In this document: one piece after another, positions 45,405 through 55,062 of the stretch
Layout of the letters: every line of letters starts with the position of its first letter
Position numbering within the stretch: position 1 is the first letter of the stretch
Program-made: the position numbers and the translations under genes
The notes under the pieces: model-generated
The model's database searches: none
Seen by the model: the letters and a program-made list of their open reading frames with translations, nothing else
Told to the model about the DNA's origin: nothing
Source: Oricola thermophila
GTDB lineage: Bacteria; Pseudomonadota; Alphaproteobacteria; Rhizobiales; Rhizobiaceae
Direction: 5' to 3'
DNA: 64,000 bases
NCBI RefSeq assembly: GCF_013358405.1
Contig: NZ_CP054836.1
Coordinates: forward strand, 3,224,001-3,288,000

Positions 45405-48400
45405 CGCCGCCGTCCCCGCCCGAGCGCCATTCGTGCATGCGGGCAAGGTGATCGTAGTCACCGAGCCGGTCACGCAGCTTCTGCGGCATTCTGCCGGCGA
45501 GATAGCCGTTCGTTTCGATACCGTAATACGCAAGCATTGCCGCCAGCTTGTCCCATGCGGCATCGCTCAGTTCCACAGGGTCGACCTCTCCCTTGAGCAC
45601 ATCGACCGGCCGGACCTCTCCACGCGCCTCGATCTTCACGTAGAGCATGGCGGCCGGATCGGCGGCGCCCAGATCCCCGAATGCGCCGCGGCGCAGCAGC
45701 GCGCCCTCCAGCGGCAATTGCGGCGCAAGCAGCGCCTTGACCATCCTCGCGGACGGCTGGCCGCCGGTCTTGAAATCAATGATGTCGACCGCGCCGCCGG
45801 GCAGCAGGTCCATGCGGTCGGCGCGGCCGGTCAGGCGAACGCCGGTCGCCCCGACCTCCACGGGATCGGCGTCGACCTCGGCATACCGGTGCTCGACCGA
45901 TGCAGCTCGCCCGGCCTCCCAGGCAACGATACCGGCCGCGGCGGCCTCGAGGCGCGGCCACCAGATGGCGCGGATATCCGGCGGCAGGTCTTCCGCATCG
46001 AACAGCCGGCGAGCGATTTCCAGCGTTTTGTCGAGCGCGTGATCACCGAGCGGGTCGACGCGCTCCTTGACGACATTCTCGAATATGGCGTGAAACAGCG
46101 AACCGCGCTCCGCGGCGCCGGGATCTCGCACCAGTTCCTCGACCGGTCGCAGGCGCAAAACCTTCTTCGCATAGATCGCGTAGGGATCGCGGATCAGGGT
46201 CTCGACCTCGGTGACGGAGAGCGATTTCGGACGCGCGGCAAGCGGCGGCGCCGGGTTCGGCCGAGGCGCCGGCCTGGCCGGAATTCCTTCTTCCATGGCG
46301 CGGGCGTATTCGAGCCAGCGATTGCCTTCCGCCGTCATCCGTTTCACCGCCTCTTCGCCGGCAAAGGTCGTCAGGCGCTGCCACCAGCGCGACGCGATGG
46401 ACGGCGCACCCTCGGCGCGTTCCGACCGCGACAGGATCACGCGTTCCTGCCCCATCGCCATCTGGAAATCGTGCGCGGCCAGCCCGATCCGACGCTCCGG
46501 CGGCTCGAGACCCAGGCCGGCCTTCATGCCGCGGGTCAGGAACTGGTCGTCACGCGTCTGCGCCGGCCAGACACCCTCGTTCAGGCCGCCCAGAACCACA
46601 AGGTCGACGGTTTGCAGGCGAGCCTCCAGCGTGCCCCAGATACTGATTCGGGGATGGCCTCCGGGCGCGGGCTTGACCGCGAGATCGGCCATCAGCGCCT
46701 CCACGGCCTGAGGCCACTCCGCTGCCGTCATGAAGAGAGGCACCTCGGCGGCGACAAGACCCGACAGGAAGGAACGGAGCATGGCGCCGGCCTCGCCGTC
46801 ATAGAGCGCATCATGAAAACCGTTCTCGTCGCGAGCGAGCGCTTCCAGCGTGCGGACGGTCGCGGCAACGAGCGCTTCCAGCGAAACCTCCTCGTCACGG
46901 GCCGCAAGCCCTGCCAGCGGCTCAAGCGCCGCCTCGAACCTCTCCGCAAAGGCGATCAGGCGATCGAATCCCGAATCGTCCACCTCCTTCAGCCAGGGCG
47001 AGACCCGGATATCGGTGCGCCCGGCTTCCGCCCGGCGGCGACGGACAAGATCAACCAGCGCCCGGGGACCGATACGTCCGGTGCCGCCGCGCAGGATCGC
47101 CATCTCGAAAAGCGAGACAATGGCGGCATGATCCCCGGGAGGGGCGGAAAGGCGAACCAGCGGATGCTTGGCGAGCGCCAGCAGCGTCGCCGGATCGCTG
47201 GCGCCGAAAACGGTCTGCAGCACCAACGTCAGCAGGCGCCCCTGGGGCGTGGAAGCCGCCGGCGTGCCGCCGGTATCCGCCGCAACGATTCCGTATCGCG
47301 CCAGTTCGGCAGCGACGCGGCGGGCGAGTTCGCGGTCCGGCGTGACAAGCGCGGCGGTGGCTTCCGGACGGTGGATCGCCTCCCGCAGCGCGGCTGCAAT
47401 GGCTGCAGCCTCGAGATGCTCGTTGGGCGCAACCAGAAGGGAGACATTCTCGAAGGCCGAATCGGCAACCGCCCGGCGCGTCGCCGTCCAGCGGTGCGTC
47501 ACGGCCGAAGGCCGCAGGCTTTCGGCGACCCAGAGGCGGCGCATGCGCATCGCTTCGGACTCCTCGCCACCAAGCGGCGCAACGGCGTCGGGCGCGACGC
47601 CGATGCGACCGGCGAGCTTGTGCAGGCCATATTGCGGATGTCCGATCACGGACGACACATCCTCGTCGGAAGCCAGCAGGTCACGCGATTCGGCGTCCAT
47701 GTCGCGGTCGAAACCGGGCAAGACCACCGCGCCCATGGGGAGGCGCGCGACGGTGGCGATCAGGTCCGCCGTGGCGGGGATCGAGCCGGTCGAGCCGGCG
47801 ACCACCACCGGACCTTGCGGCGGATTTCGCTTCAGCCTCAGCGCCTCGGCCAGCAGGCGGCGGTTGCGGTGCTCGGCCGGGTCGAGCGCGTTGCGTTCCG
47901 CCAGGATGTCCGGCCACTCGCTTCGCATGATCTCGAGAAAGGCGAGCGTCACCTTCCACCATTCCGGCAGCTCGGCGGTATCGAGGCCGGCGATGTCCGT
48001 CACCTGGACCTGGCCGGTGGAGAACTGGTCCATCAGGGCGGCGAGGTCGCGCGCCAGCCAGAATGCATCCGCAGCGGAGACCGGCGTACGGATCGACTCC
48101 TCGCCATAGAGCCTGCCGACATCGATCTTCAGGTGCTTCGTCCACTGGCGAACCAGCGTTCCCAGGAGCAGCTGGCGCTCGGTTGGGTCCATGGCCGGAG
48201 GAATGTCCATGACCGCGGCGTCGTCACCGTCAAAGAAATGGGCATCCTCGTCGAATTCGCCGAGCGGGCGGATGTGCGGTAGCAGGATGGTGCTGCCGCC
48301 AAGGTGATCGAGAAAGGCGGAGCGCATCTCGCGAGCCGCGCGCCGCGTCGGCACATAGATGGAAACCGTCGACAACTGGAGGGGATCGCCCCCGTAGCGA

Positions 48401-48504
48401 AATCCGGGCACTAGTTCGCCATCGCACAAGGCGCGCGTAACCGCCGGCAAAAACGGTACGCCGGGAGCAACGGTATAGACGCGCGGCTGGACGTAACCGA
48501 CCAA
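45397..48504 (-). CDS. addB: double-strand break repair protein AddB
   Basis: Second subunit of AddAB, which in the alphaproteobacterial form has an N-terminal ATPase-like region of inactive or altered type and a C-terminal nuclease. The 1035-aa protein begins PRVYTVAPGVPFLPAVTRAL and contains VSIYVPTRRAAREM, VLGGLNEGVWPAQTRDDQFLTRGM and a C-terminal nuclease block TGRADRMDLLPGGAVDIIDFKTG..PSARMV, with the D-x-K catalytic set. No FeS cysteine cluster was noticed. It precedes addA and follows murU by 60 nt. Confidence 0.92.
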   Translation of the reverse strand: MVGYVQPRVYTVAPGVPFLPAVTRALCDGELVPGFRYGGDPLQLSTVSIYVPTRRAAREMRSAFLDHLGGSTILLPHIRPLGEFDEDAHFFDGDDAAVMDIPPAMDPTERQLLLGTLVRQWTKHLKIDVGRLYGEESIRTPVSAADAFWLARDLAALMDQFSTGQVQVTDIAGLDTAELPEWWKVTLAFLEIMRSEWPDILAERNALDPAEHRNRRLLAEALRLKRNPPQGPVVVAGSTGSIPATADLIATVARLPMGAVVLPGFDRDMDAESRDLLASDEDVSSVIGHPQYGLHKLAGRIGVAPDAVAPLGGEESEAMRMRRLWVAESLRPSAVTHRWTATRRAVADSAFENVSLLVAPNEHLEAAAIAAALREAIHRPEATAALVTPDRELARRVAAELARYGIVAADTGGTPAASTPQGRLLTLVLQTVFGASDPATLLALAKHPLVRLSAPPGDHAAIVSLFEMAILRGGTGRIGPRALVDLVRRRRAEAGRTDIRVSPWLKEVDDSGFDRLIAFAERFEAALEPLAGLAARDEEVSLEALVAATVRTLEALARDENGFHDALYDGEAGAMLRSFLSGLVAAEVPLFMTAAEWPQAVEALMADLAVKPAPGGHPRISIWGTLEARLQTVDLVVLGGLNEGVWPAQTRDDQFLTRGMKAGLGLEPPERRIGLAAHDFQMAMGQERVILSRSERAEGAPSIASRWWQRLTTFAGEEAVKRMTAEGNRWLEYARAMEEGIPARPAPRPNPAPPLAARPKSLSVTEVETLIRDPYAIYAKKVLRLRPVEELVRDPGAAERGSLFHAIFENVVKERVDPLGDHALDKTLEIARRLFDAEDLPPDIRAIWWPRLEAAAAGIVAWEAGRAASVEHRYAEVDADPVEVGATGVRLTGRADRMDLLPGGAVDIIDFKTGGQPSARMVKALLAPQLPLEGALLRRGAFGDLGAADPAAMLYVKIEARGEVRPVDVLKGEVDPVELSDAAWDKLAAMLAYYGIETNGYLAGRMPQKLRDRLGDYDHLARMHEWRSGGDGGDE

Positions 48505-48564
48505 GGAGTGCCTCTTGCTACGGGGTGATTCCCGACCGCAGTTTCCCCTGACGGATTGTGCCGG

Positions 48565-49305
48565 TCAATTGCCGGATGCGCCCCCGAGCTCCCTCAGCCT
48601 CGCCTCGGCCGCCGGCAGGGCTTCCGGCGTACCGACGGTGAACCAGTGACCGTCCTCCATGACGTGGCCGAACAGCCGGCCGGCCTCCTGCGCGCGATCA
48701 TAGTAAAGATTGAGGGAATGCGGTTCGGCGGCTGCGCCCTCGAAGATGGCCGGGTTATAGATAGAGGCGCCGGCATAGAGGAGGGCATCGGGATCCGACC
48801 TGTCGGCCGCCCTCATGAGGCGGCCCGTTTCGTCCACCAGGAAATCGCCGCCGCCAACATGCCCGGTGGTGTCCGACAGCCGGCAAAGCATCAGCATGAT
48901 GTCCATACGCGCCGGATCGAACGCCTCGATCATGGCGGCAAGGTTCGACCTGCCCATCTCGACCCAGAAGGTATCGGCATTCAGCAGGAGGAAGGGCTCG
49001 CCGCCCAGGAGCGGCAAAGCCCTGACCACGCCTCCGCCGGTCTCTAGCAGGCAGTCCGTCTCGTCGCTGATGACGATTTCCGGCCTTTCGCGCCCGCGGC
49101 AATGGGCAACGATCCTGTCGGCGAGGTAGTGGACATTGACCACGGCCCGCTCCACACCGGCCGCGACCGCGAGATCAAGGCTGCGGTCGAGCATCGTCCG
49201 GCCGCCGACCTCGACCAGCGGCTTCGGGATCGTGTCGGTGATCGGACGCAGCCGGGTGCCGAGTCCGGCCGCCAGGACCATCGCGGTGCTTATGCGTCCG
49301 ACCAC
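48565..49305 (-). CDS. murU: MurU-like N-acetylmuramate-1-phosphate uridylyltransferase
   Basis: Predicted to make UDP-MurNAc from MurNAc-1-P and UTP, in the AmgK-MurU peptidoglycan recycling route. The 246-aa nucleotidyltransferase opens with AMVLAAGLGTRLRPITDTIPKPLVEVGGRTM (GxGTRLRPxT..PKPL), has INADTF-type FLLLNADTFWVE, and FTVGTPEALPAAEARL at the end. Start is GTG 49305, immediately after the tsaE/amgK stop. The symbol rests on that linkage; other sugar-1-P nucleotidyltransferases share the fold. Confidence 0.8.
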   Translation of the reverse strand: MVGRISTAMVLAAGLGTRLRPITDTIPKPLVEVGGRTMLDRSLDLAVAAGVERAVVNVHYLADRIVAHCRGRERPEIVISDETDCLLETGGGVVRALPLLGGEPFLLLNADTFWVEMGRSNLAAMIEAFDPARMDIMLMLCRLSDTTGHVGGGDFLVDETGRLMRAADRSDPDALLYAGASIYNPAIFEGAAAEPHSLNLYYDRAQEAGRLFGHVMEDGHWFTVGTPEALPAAEARLRELGGASGN

Positions 49306-50829
49306 CTAGCGCCGCTCCGGTTTCGCGTCGAGAATGCCGTGCCTGCCGTACCATGCGGCGAGTTCGGCAAGCGCCGGATGGCGCAGGCTCTCGCGCAGAT
49401 ATGCCTGCAGGCGCGGAATGTGAACGAGATAGCCGGGCTTGCCGTCGCGCTCGTCCAGGCGAACGAATATGCCGAGAATCTTGGTGGCCCGCTGGGCGGC
49501 GAACACGGCGAATGCGAGACGAAATGCGTCCTCGTCGAAATCGCCGGCGGTGCGGCGCGCGGCGCAGTACCGGTCAAGCAGCCGATGCTGCAGGTCCGGA
49601 GGAACATCTGCCCGGGCATCCTGCACCAGGGAAGCGACGTCATAGGCGGGAGAACCGATCATCGCATCCTGGAAATCGATCAAGCCGACACGGTCGGTAC
49701 CATCGGCCGAATCGTCCCAGATGACATTGGGGGAGTGGAAATCGCGCAGAAGCAGGGTCTTCTCACCGGCATCGACGATATCGAACAGCCGCGTCCAGAT
49801 CCCGCGATACGTATCCAACTCCGGTTCCGGCAGGGCATGGCCGGCCACGCGCGGCAGGTACCAGTCGGTCAGAAGCTCCACCTCGATCAGGAAGGCCGGA
49901 AGGTCGAATTCCGGCACCTGGTGCGTCCGGCCGGCAACGTCGACTAGACGCGGCCAGTCGGCGCCGTGCATGGCAGCAAGGCAATCGACGGCGGCCTCGT
50001 AGCGTTCGACAACCGGGTTGCGGGCGGTATCCAGCACGCTCCCATTTCCGAGATGCTCCAGGAGGACAAAGCCGGCATCGAGATCGAAGGCGAATATCTC
50101 CGGCGCGCGAAACCCCTTGTCGCGCAATACCTGATCAATCGCGACAAAGGGCAGCACGTCCTCTGCGAGATGGGCGATCCGCGAATAGGGCATGCCGTCG
50201 CGCACCGGCGGGCCGTCGGGACGACGCGGCGCGTTCATCAGGATCGCGATTTCGGAGCCACGCCAGACGGTTTCATAGGCCCGGGTCGACGCATCACCGA
50301 GCAGGAACTGCCGCTGCGCGTCGCCCCACCCGGCCGTATCGAGGAAGGCCCGTGCGGCGAGGCTGCGATCAAGACGAGCGGCAAACTCAACCGGGGCATC
50401 GATCGCGATCTCGCGCGCATCGGGATCGCCTGCCACCTCCGAAATCGAAAGCCGGACTGCGCCATCCGGCAGGTTGCCTGCGGCGCGTTCCGGCCACTCG
50501 ACCAGCGCCACGCCGGTTTCCAGCATCTCGCCAAGGCCAAGCTCGTCGACTTCCGCCGGGTCGGCTATGCGATAGAGATCGAAATGGGCAACCGGCAGCG
50601 GCAGATCGTAGGTCTGCACAAGGGTGAAGGTGGGACTGGGGACTTCCATCCGGCCTTCGCGGTCGCCGGCGAGCGCGCGGATCGCCGCGCGTGCGAAGGT
50701 CGACTTGCCTGCCCCGAGATCGCCTTGCAGCAGGAGGCAGTCGCCGGGCCTCAACGCCATCACCATGTCGCAGGCAAAGCGAGCCAAGGCCTGTTCGGAG
50801 GATAGGACTCGTTTCACGGCTTTGGCCAT
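49306..50829 (-). CDS. TsaE / AmgK-like phosphotransferase fusion
   Basis: Two domains in 507 aa. Residues 1 to about 150 are TsaE, the ATPase of the threonylcarbamoyl-A37 tRNA complex: LQGDLGAGKSTFARA (Walker A, 36-43), PSPTFTLVQTYDLPLPVAHFDLYRIAD. The rest is an aminoglycoside-phosphotransferase-fold kinase with LLLRDFHSPNVIWDD (catalytic loop) and VGLIDFQDAMIGSPAYDVASLV. Sequence and the neighbouring murU gene suggest it is AmgK, the anomeric MurNAc/GlcNAc kinase. Such fused TsaE-kinases are known in Hyphomicrobiales. It is followed directly by murU (GTG next to TAG). Confidence 0.9.
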   Translation of the reverse strand: MAKAVKRVLSSEQALARFACDMVMALRPGDCLLLQGDLGAGKSTFARAAIRALAGDREGRMEVPSPTFTLVQTYDLPLPVAHFDLYRIADPAEVDELGLGEMLETGVALVEWPERAAGNLPDGAVRLSISEVAGDPDAREIAIDAPVEFAARLDRSLAARAFLDTAGWGDAQRQFLLGDASTRAYETVWRGSEIAILMNAPRRPDGPPVRDGMPYSRIAHLAEDVLPFVAIDQVLRDKGFRAPEIFAFDLDAGFVLLEHLGNGSVLDTARNPVVERYEAAVDCLAAMHGADWPRLVDVAGRTHQVPEFDLPAFLIEVELLTDWYLPRVAGHALPEPELDTYRGIWTRLFDIVDAGEKTLLLRDFHSPNVIWDDSADGTDRVGLIDFQDAMIGSPAYDVASLVQDARADVPPDLQHRLLDRYCAARRTAGDFDEDAFRLAFAVFAAQRATKILGIFVRLDERDGKPGYLVHIPRLQAYLRESLRHPALAELAAWYGRHGILDAKPERR

Positions 50830-50834
50830 GCACC

Positions 50835-53339
50835 CTATTCGGCGGCAACCCGCACGCCGGGCGGGACCTGCGGAAAGCGAAGAAACACCTCGGTGCCGCG
50901 CTCGGGCGACGAATCGATCGAAACCTCGCCGTCGTGCAGGGAAACGAAGCTCTTCACCAGCGAAAGACCGAGGCCGGCGCCACGGCGGCGGCCGGGCTTG
51001 CCGGTCTCGAAGGGATTGAAAATCTCCTCCATCGCTTCCGGCGGGATGCCCGGGCCGCGGTCACGCACCTTGAAAACGACGCCGTCCTGCTCGCGCTCGC
51101 AGGTGAAGGAGACCGTGGAACCTTCCGGCGCGAAATCGGCCGCGTTGGCCAGCACGTTGAACATGACCTGGCGAAGCCGTGCCGCATCGGCATAGATCGA
51201 GCCGGCGTCCGGGGCGACACGCACGACGAGATCGATGCCGTGCTCGGAAAAGCGGGGACCGAGGCCGGCAGCGACCTCGCGCATGACCGGTTCCAGCTCG
51301 ACCTCGGAAAAATCGAGTTCCATGATGCCGGCGTCGATGGTCGCGAGATCGAGGATGTCGTCAACGATCAGCATCAGGGCGTCGGAGGACGAGGCGATGT
51401 GATCGACATAGTCCTTCTGTTTCGGATTGAGCGGCCCCGTCGCGGAATCCTGCAGCAAGGCGGTGAAGCCGGAAATGTTGGTCAGCGGCGTGCGCAGCTC
51501 GTAGGAAACGTGCTGGATGAAGCGCGAGCGCAGATGCGCCGTCCGCTCCAGAGCCTCGTTGCGATCACGCAACGCGCGCTCGACCTGATCCGACGCCGTG
51601 ACATCGACAAAGGTGATCATGGTCTGGCCATTGGGCAGCGGCGCGATCATCCAGGACAGGATGGTATCGCCAATGGCGCAACGGCCGGCTTCGTTGTCGC
51701 GGTCGTCTGCGAAACCGGTCACGGCGCCGGCAAAATAGGACCAGGGCTCCGAATCGCCAATGCGGGTCTCACACGCCTGCGCAATCTCCGAAATGTGCAT
51801 CTCCTTGCCATCCGCCGGCTCCTCCAGCCCCCAGAAGCGGAGAAATGCCGGGTTCGACAACTGCAGGCGACCATCAGCACCGAACACGGCGACACCCTCG
51901 GCCAGGTGATCGAGCGTCTCACCCTGAACGCGCATCAGGGTGTTGTAGCGGCTCTCGAGATCGATGCGCTCCGTCAGGTTCTCGAACACCCAGGTCAGGC
52001 CGCCCTTGGGATGCGGATTGGCGACAACGCGAATTGTCTGGCCATCGGGCAGGTGCCACCAGTCTTCCTGCGATTCGACCGCGCGGTAGGCAGATAGGAT
52101 CTCGTCCTTCCAGCGGCGCCATTCGGGCTGCTCGGCCAGCTTGCCCTCGGCACGAAGACGGTCCAGAAAGATCGCATTGTCCGGGCCGGACTCGAGAAAG
52201 GCCTGGTCAAGCCCCCACATTTTCTGGAACGCCTGATTGTAGAAGCGCAGCTTGGCGTTCTCGTCGAACATCGCGACGGCCGTCGTCAGCTTGTCGAGCG
52301 TTTCCTCGTGGCTGGAGATGGTCTTGTTCAGTTCGGTGCGCATCGCGTCGTATTCGGTCTTGTCGATCGCGAGGCCGGCAGAGCCGAACGGTCCTTCCGC
52401 CTCGGCAACATCGAAGACCAACCGGTCGCCGTTGACGACGGTGGAAACGGACGCCTTGTAGCTGCCGTTGTTCTGGCGGCCGACCGCCATGTTGTGCAAC
52501 GCTTGGCTGCCAAAGAGTTCAGTGCCCTCCTGAACGGCTTCCGCGGAACCCGCATGACCGGTCGCCTCGCAATAGGCGCGATTGACCCAGGCCAGCATTC
52601 CGTCAGAGCCGCGCAGCCAGACCGGTGCTTCGAGCGTGTTGAGAAGTTCCTGCAGCGTCTCTAGGGTCTCGACGACGCGATTGTGCTCCAACGCCAGGCG
52701 GGCGTGGCTGGCGCGCTCGCCAGACAGGTTGGCGAAACGGACCACGGCGCTCGAGCCATTGGTGCGGCCGACGATCTCGAGCGGGACCCCGTGGCGGGTC
52801 TCGATCGTATCGCTGAAAGGTCGGGCCTCGTCGCGCAACTCCGCGACCAGATGATCGACACGCGCGGCCGAACGCGGCTCCAGCCAACGACCGAAGGCCA
52901 GGAAATCGGCATGCCCCTCGGGCGCACCTGTCTGTTCATCGAGCTTGCCGACGATGACCGGCTTCTGGTTGCGGTTCTCCCAGATTATGGCGCGCTGGCC
53001 CTCGGTGGTCGCCAGCGCCTCGAGCTTGCCGATGCGGGCATTGAGCGTCACCACACGGGCGCGAAGCGTCTCGTTCTGGCGGGCGATGCGCCCGCGCTCG
53101 CGAATGAGCCAGAGCGCCGAGGCGAGGGCGGCCGTCATCGCGCCGGCGAACAGGGCAAACTGAACCACCTCGGGTGTTCCCAGAGGCTGGCCGAGCAACT
53201 GTTCGAAGACGCTGCCAAGTCCCTGCGCCCGAGCCGGCGCGACACTCCCGAGCAACGCGACCGACGACCAGAGTGCAGCCAGACACCCGACGCGCCCACT
53301 GCGTTCCCCCAGACCGACTACCCTCTCCGAATCCGGCAT
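50835..53339 (-). CDS. divL: DivL-like PAS sensor kinase with Tyr in place of the phospho-acceptor His
   Basis: Cell-cycle regulator. The 834-aa protein has an N-terminal hydrophobic segment near residues 62-80, a coiled coil, several PAS domains, then a HisKA-like dimerisation helix and HATPase domain. The H-box reads FIQHVSYELRTPLTNISGF: Tyr613 stands where kinases have His. In Caulobacter, DivL has a Tyr at this place and allosterically steers CckA. The ATP site is complete (NVLANAADFAP, DRGPGIP, GAGLGLSLVKS). It has its own upstream region after the ahcY terminator; tsaE follows 5 nt downstream. Confidence 0.88.
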   Translation of the reverse strand: MPDSERVVGLGERSGRVGCLAALWSSVALLGSVAPARAQGLGSVFEQLLGQPLGTPEVVQFALFAGAMTAALASALWLIRERGRIARQNETLRARVVTLNARIGKLEALATTEGQRAIIWENRNQKPVIVGKLDEQTGAPEGHADFLAFGRWLEPRSAARVDHLVAELRDEARPFSDTIETRHGVPLEIVGRTNGSSAVVRFANLSGERASHARLALEHNRVVETLETLQELLNTLEAPVWLRGSDGMLAWVNRAYCEATGHAGSAEAVQEGTELFGSQALHNMAVGRQNNGSYKASVSTVVNGDRLVFDVAEAEGPFGSAGLAIDKTEYDAMRTELNKTISSHEETLDKLTTAVAMFDENAKLRFYNQAFQKMWGLDQAFLESGPDNAIFLDRLRAEGKLAEQPEWRRWKDEILSAYRAVESQEDWWHLPDGQTIRVVANPHPKGGLTWVFENLTERIDLESRYNTLMRVQGETLDHLAEGVAVFGADGRLQLSNPAFLRFWGLEEPADGKEMHISEIAQACETRIGDSEPWSYFAGAVTGFADDRDNEAGRCAIGDTILSWMIAPLPNGQTMITFVDVTASDQVERALRDRNEALERTAHLRSRFIQHVSYELRTPLTNISGFTALLQDSATGPLNPKQKDYVDHIASSSDALMLIVDDILDLATIDAGIMELDFSEVELEPVMREVAAGLGPRFSEHGIDLVVRVAPDAGSIYADAARLRQVMFNVLANAADFAPEGSTVSFTCEREQDGVVFKVRDRGPGIPPEAMEEIFNPFETGKPGRRRGAGLGLSLVKSFVSLHDGEVSIDSSPERGTEVFLRFPQVPPGVRVAAE

Positions 53340-53485
53340 GTTTCGTCCCCTCGCCGCAGGTACGCCAAACCGCCACTTTCATGTGGATTTCACGCAATCA
53401 TTTCGCGAAATCGGCGCCGCCGAGCGCTTTCGCGAATCACCTCAAGATAACCGCAGGCGGATTCCGCGTGAAGCGCCGGGAGGGG

Positions 53486-53521
53486 AAAAAAGAAGCCGGA
53501 GAATGCCTCGCATCCCCCGGC
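53486..53521 (-). terminator. intrinsic terminator after ahcY
   Basis: On the minus strand GCCGG (53521-53517) pairs with CCGGC (53499-53495), extended by GGATG/CATTC with one wobble and a mismatch, then CTTCTTTTTT (53494-53486). It is about 30 nt beyond the ahcY stop codon and keeps ahcY apart from divL. Confidence 0.8.
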
Positions 53522-53551
53522 CACCACATGTTGTGCCGCAACGTAATCCGA

Positions 53552-54952
53552 TCAATACCGGTAGTGGTCCGGCTTGAAGGGACCTTCCGGCGTGACGCCG
53601 ATATAGGCAGCCTGTTCCTCGGAAAGCTCGGTCAGGCGGGCGCCAAGCTTGTCCAGATGAAGGCGGGCGACCTTCTCGTCGAGATGCTTCGGCAGGACAT
53701 AGACCTCGTGGCCGTACTCGTCGCCCTTGGAAAAGAGCTCGATCTGGCCCAGCACCTGGTTGGTAAACGACGCGCTCATGACAAAGCTCGGATGACCGGT
53801 GGCATTGCCGAGATTGAGCAGGCGGCCTTCCGAAAGCAGAATCATGCGATTGCCGTTCGGGAACTCGATCATGTCGACCTGCGGCTTGATGTTGGTCCAC
53901 TTCAGATTGCGCAGCGCGGATACCTGGATCTCGTTGTCGAAGTGGCCGATATTGCCGACGATGGCCATGTCCTTCATCTCGCGCATGTGCTCGAGGCGAA
54001 TGACGTCCTTGTTGCCCGTCGTGGTGATGAAGATGTCGGCGGTTGAGACGACGTCCTCCAGCCGGACGACCTCGAATCCGTCCATCGCTGCCTGCAGGGC
54101 ACAGATCGGATCGATCTCGGTGACCTTGACGCGGGCACCGGCGCCCCGCAACGACTGGGCCGAACCCTTGCCGACATCGCCATAGCCGCAGACGACCGCC
54201 ACCTTGCCGGCCATCATAACGTCGGTGGCGCGGCGGATACCGTCTACCAGCGACTCCTTGCAGCCGTACTTGTTGTCGAATTTCGACTTGGTAACGCTGT
54301 CATTGACGTTGATCGCCGGGAAAGGCAGCAATCCCTTCTTCTGCAGCTGGTAGAGGCGGTTGACGCCGGTCGTGGTTTCCTCGGTCACACCACGGATGGC
54401 ATGCCGCTGCTTCACGAACCAGCCCGGGCTGGCCTCCATGCGCTTGCGGATCTGGGCGAAGAGGACCTCCTCTTCCTCCGATCCGGGATTGGAAAGGACG
54501 TCCTCGCCTTCCTCGGCGCGGGCGCCAAGGAGGATGTACATCGTTGCGTCGCCGCCGTCGTCCAGGATCATGTTGGACAGGCCGCCATCGGGCCACTGGA
54601 AGATCCGGTCGGTGTAGGACCAGTATTCCTCGAGCGTCTCGCCCTTCACCGCAAAGACCGGCGTGCCGGTCGCCGCGATGGCCGCGGCGGCATGGTCCTG
54701 GGTGGAAAAGATGTTGCAGGATGCCCAGCGGACCTCGGCGCCAAGCGCCTTGAGGGTCTCGATCAGCACCGCGGTCTGGATCGTCATGTGCAGCGAGCCG
54801 GAAATGCGCGCGCCCGCGAGCGGCCGGGATTCGCCGAACTCCTCGCGGCAGGCCATCAGGCCCGGCATCTCGGTTTCGGCAATTTCTATCTCCTTGCGGC
54901 CGAAATCGGCCAGCGCGATGTCGGCGATCACGTAGTCGTTCGAATTGGACAT
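53552..54952 (-). CDS. ahcY: adenosylhomocysteinase
   Basis: Hydrolyses S-adenosylhomocysteine to adenosine and homocysteine, relieving methyltransferase inhibition. The 466-aa NAD-dependent protein has [66 protein letters not shown], the NAD loop [20 protein letters not shown] and a conserved C-terminal FKPDHYRY. Start ATG 54952 is the family start; an in-frame start at 55006 adds unsupported residues. An operator-like palindrome lies about 60 bp upstream. Confidence 0.98.
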   Translation of the reverse strand: MSNSNDYVIADIALADFGRKEIEIAETEMPGLMACREEFGESRPLAGARISGSLHMTIQTAVLIETLKALGAEVRWASCNIFSTQDHAAAAIAATGTPVFAVKGETLEEYWSYTDRIFQWPDGGLSNMILDDGGDATMYILLGARAEEGEDVLSNPGSEEEEVLFAQIRKRMEASPGWFVKQRHAIRGVTEETTTGVNRLYQLQKKGLLPFPAINVNDSVTKSKFDNKYGCKESLVDGIRRATDVMMAGKVAVVCGYGDVGKGSAQSLRGAGARVKVTEIDPICALQAAMDGFEVVRLEDVVSTADIFITTTGNKDVIRLEHMREMKDMAIVGNIGHFDNEIQVSALRNLKWTNIKPQVDMIEFPNGNRMILLSEGRLLNLGNATGHPSFVMSASFTNQVLGQIELFSKGDEYGHEVYVLPKHLDEKVARLHLDKLGARLTELSEEQAAYIGVTPEGPFKPDHYRY

Positions 54953-55011
54953 GGGAAAACTCCGTTCGTTTGCGGGCTCCGTAGCAGAGAGGACCCACAC
55001 TGACAATCACT

Positions 55012-55031
55012 ACATAAGGAAATCTTTATAT
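55012..55031 (-). promoter_or_regulatory. operator-like palindrome upstream of ahcY
   Basis: On the plus strand ATAAGGA (55014-55020), AA, TCTTTAT (55023-55029): an imperfect AT-rich inverted repeat with one mismatch per arm, with a further matched A/T outside. It lies 60-80 bp before the ahcY start codon. AT-rich hexamer repeats of this style are reported for SahR, an ArsR-family repressor of SAH/methionine cycle genes in proteobacteria; the assignment is inference. Confidence 0.45.
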
Positions 55032-55062
55032 GCTGATCCGACCCCGACGAGAGCGGCGGCCC

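Noticed and set aside
45295-48282. A roughly 1,000-codon open frame on the plus strand opposite addB and the start of addA.
   Set aside because: The addA and addB reading frames have full domain motifs; the opposite frame is Arg/Gly/His-rich with no motifs.
54953-55062. A SAM- or SAH-type riboswitch in the ahcY leader.
   Set aside because: The 110-nt leader shows an operator-like palindrome near its 5' end, but no recognisable riboswitch pseudoknot core; too short for the known SAM classes except SAM-II, whose consensus I could not find.
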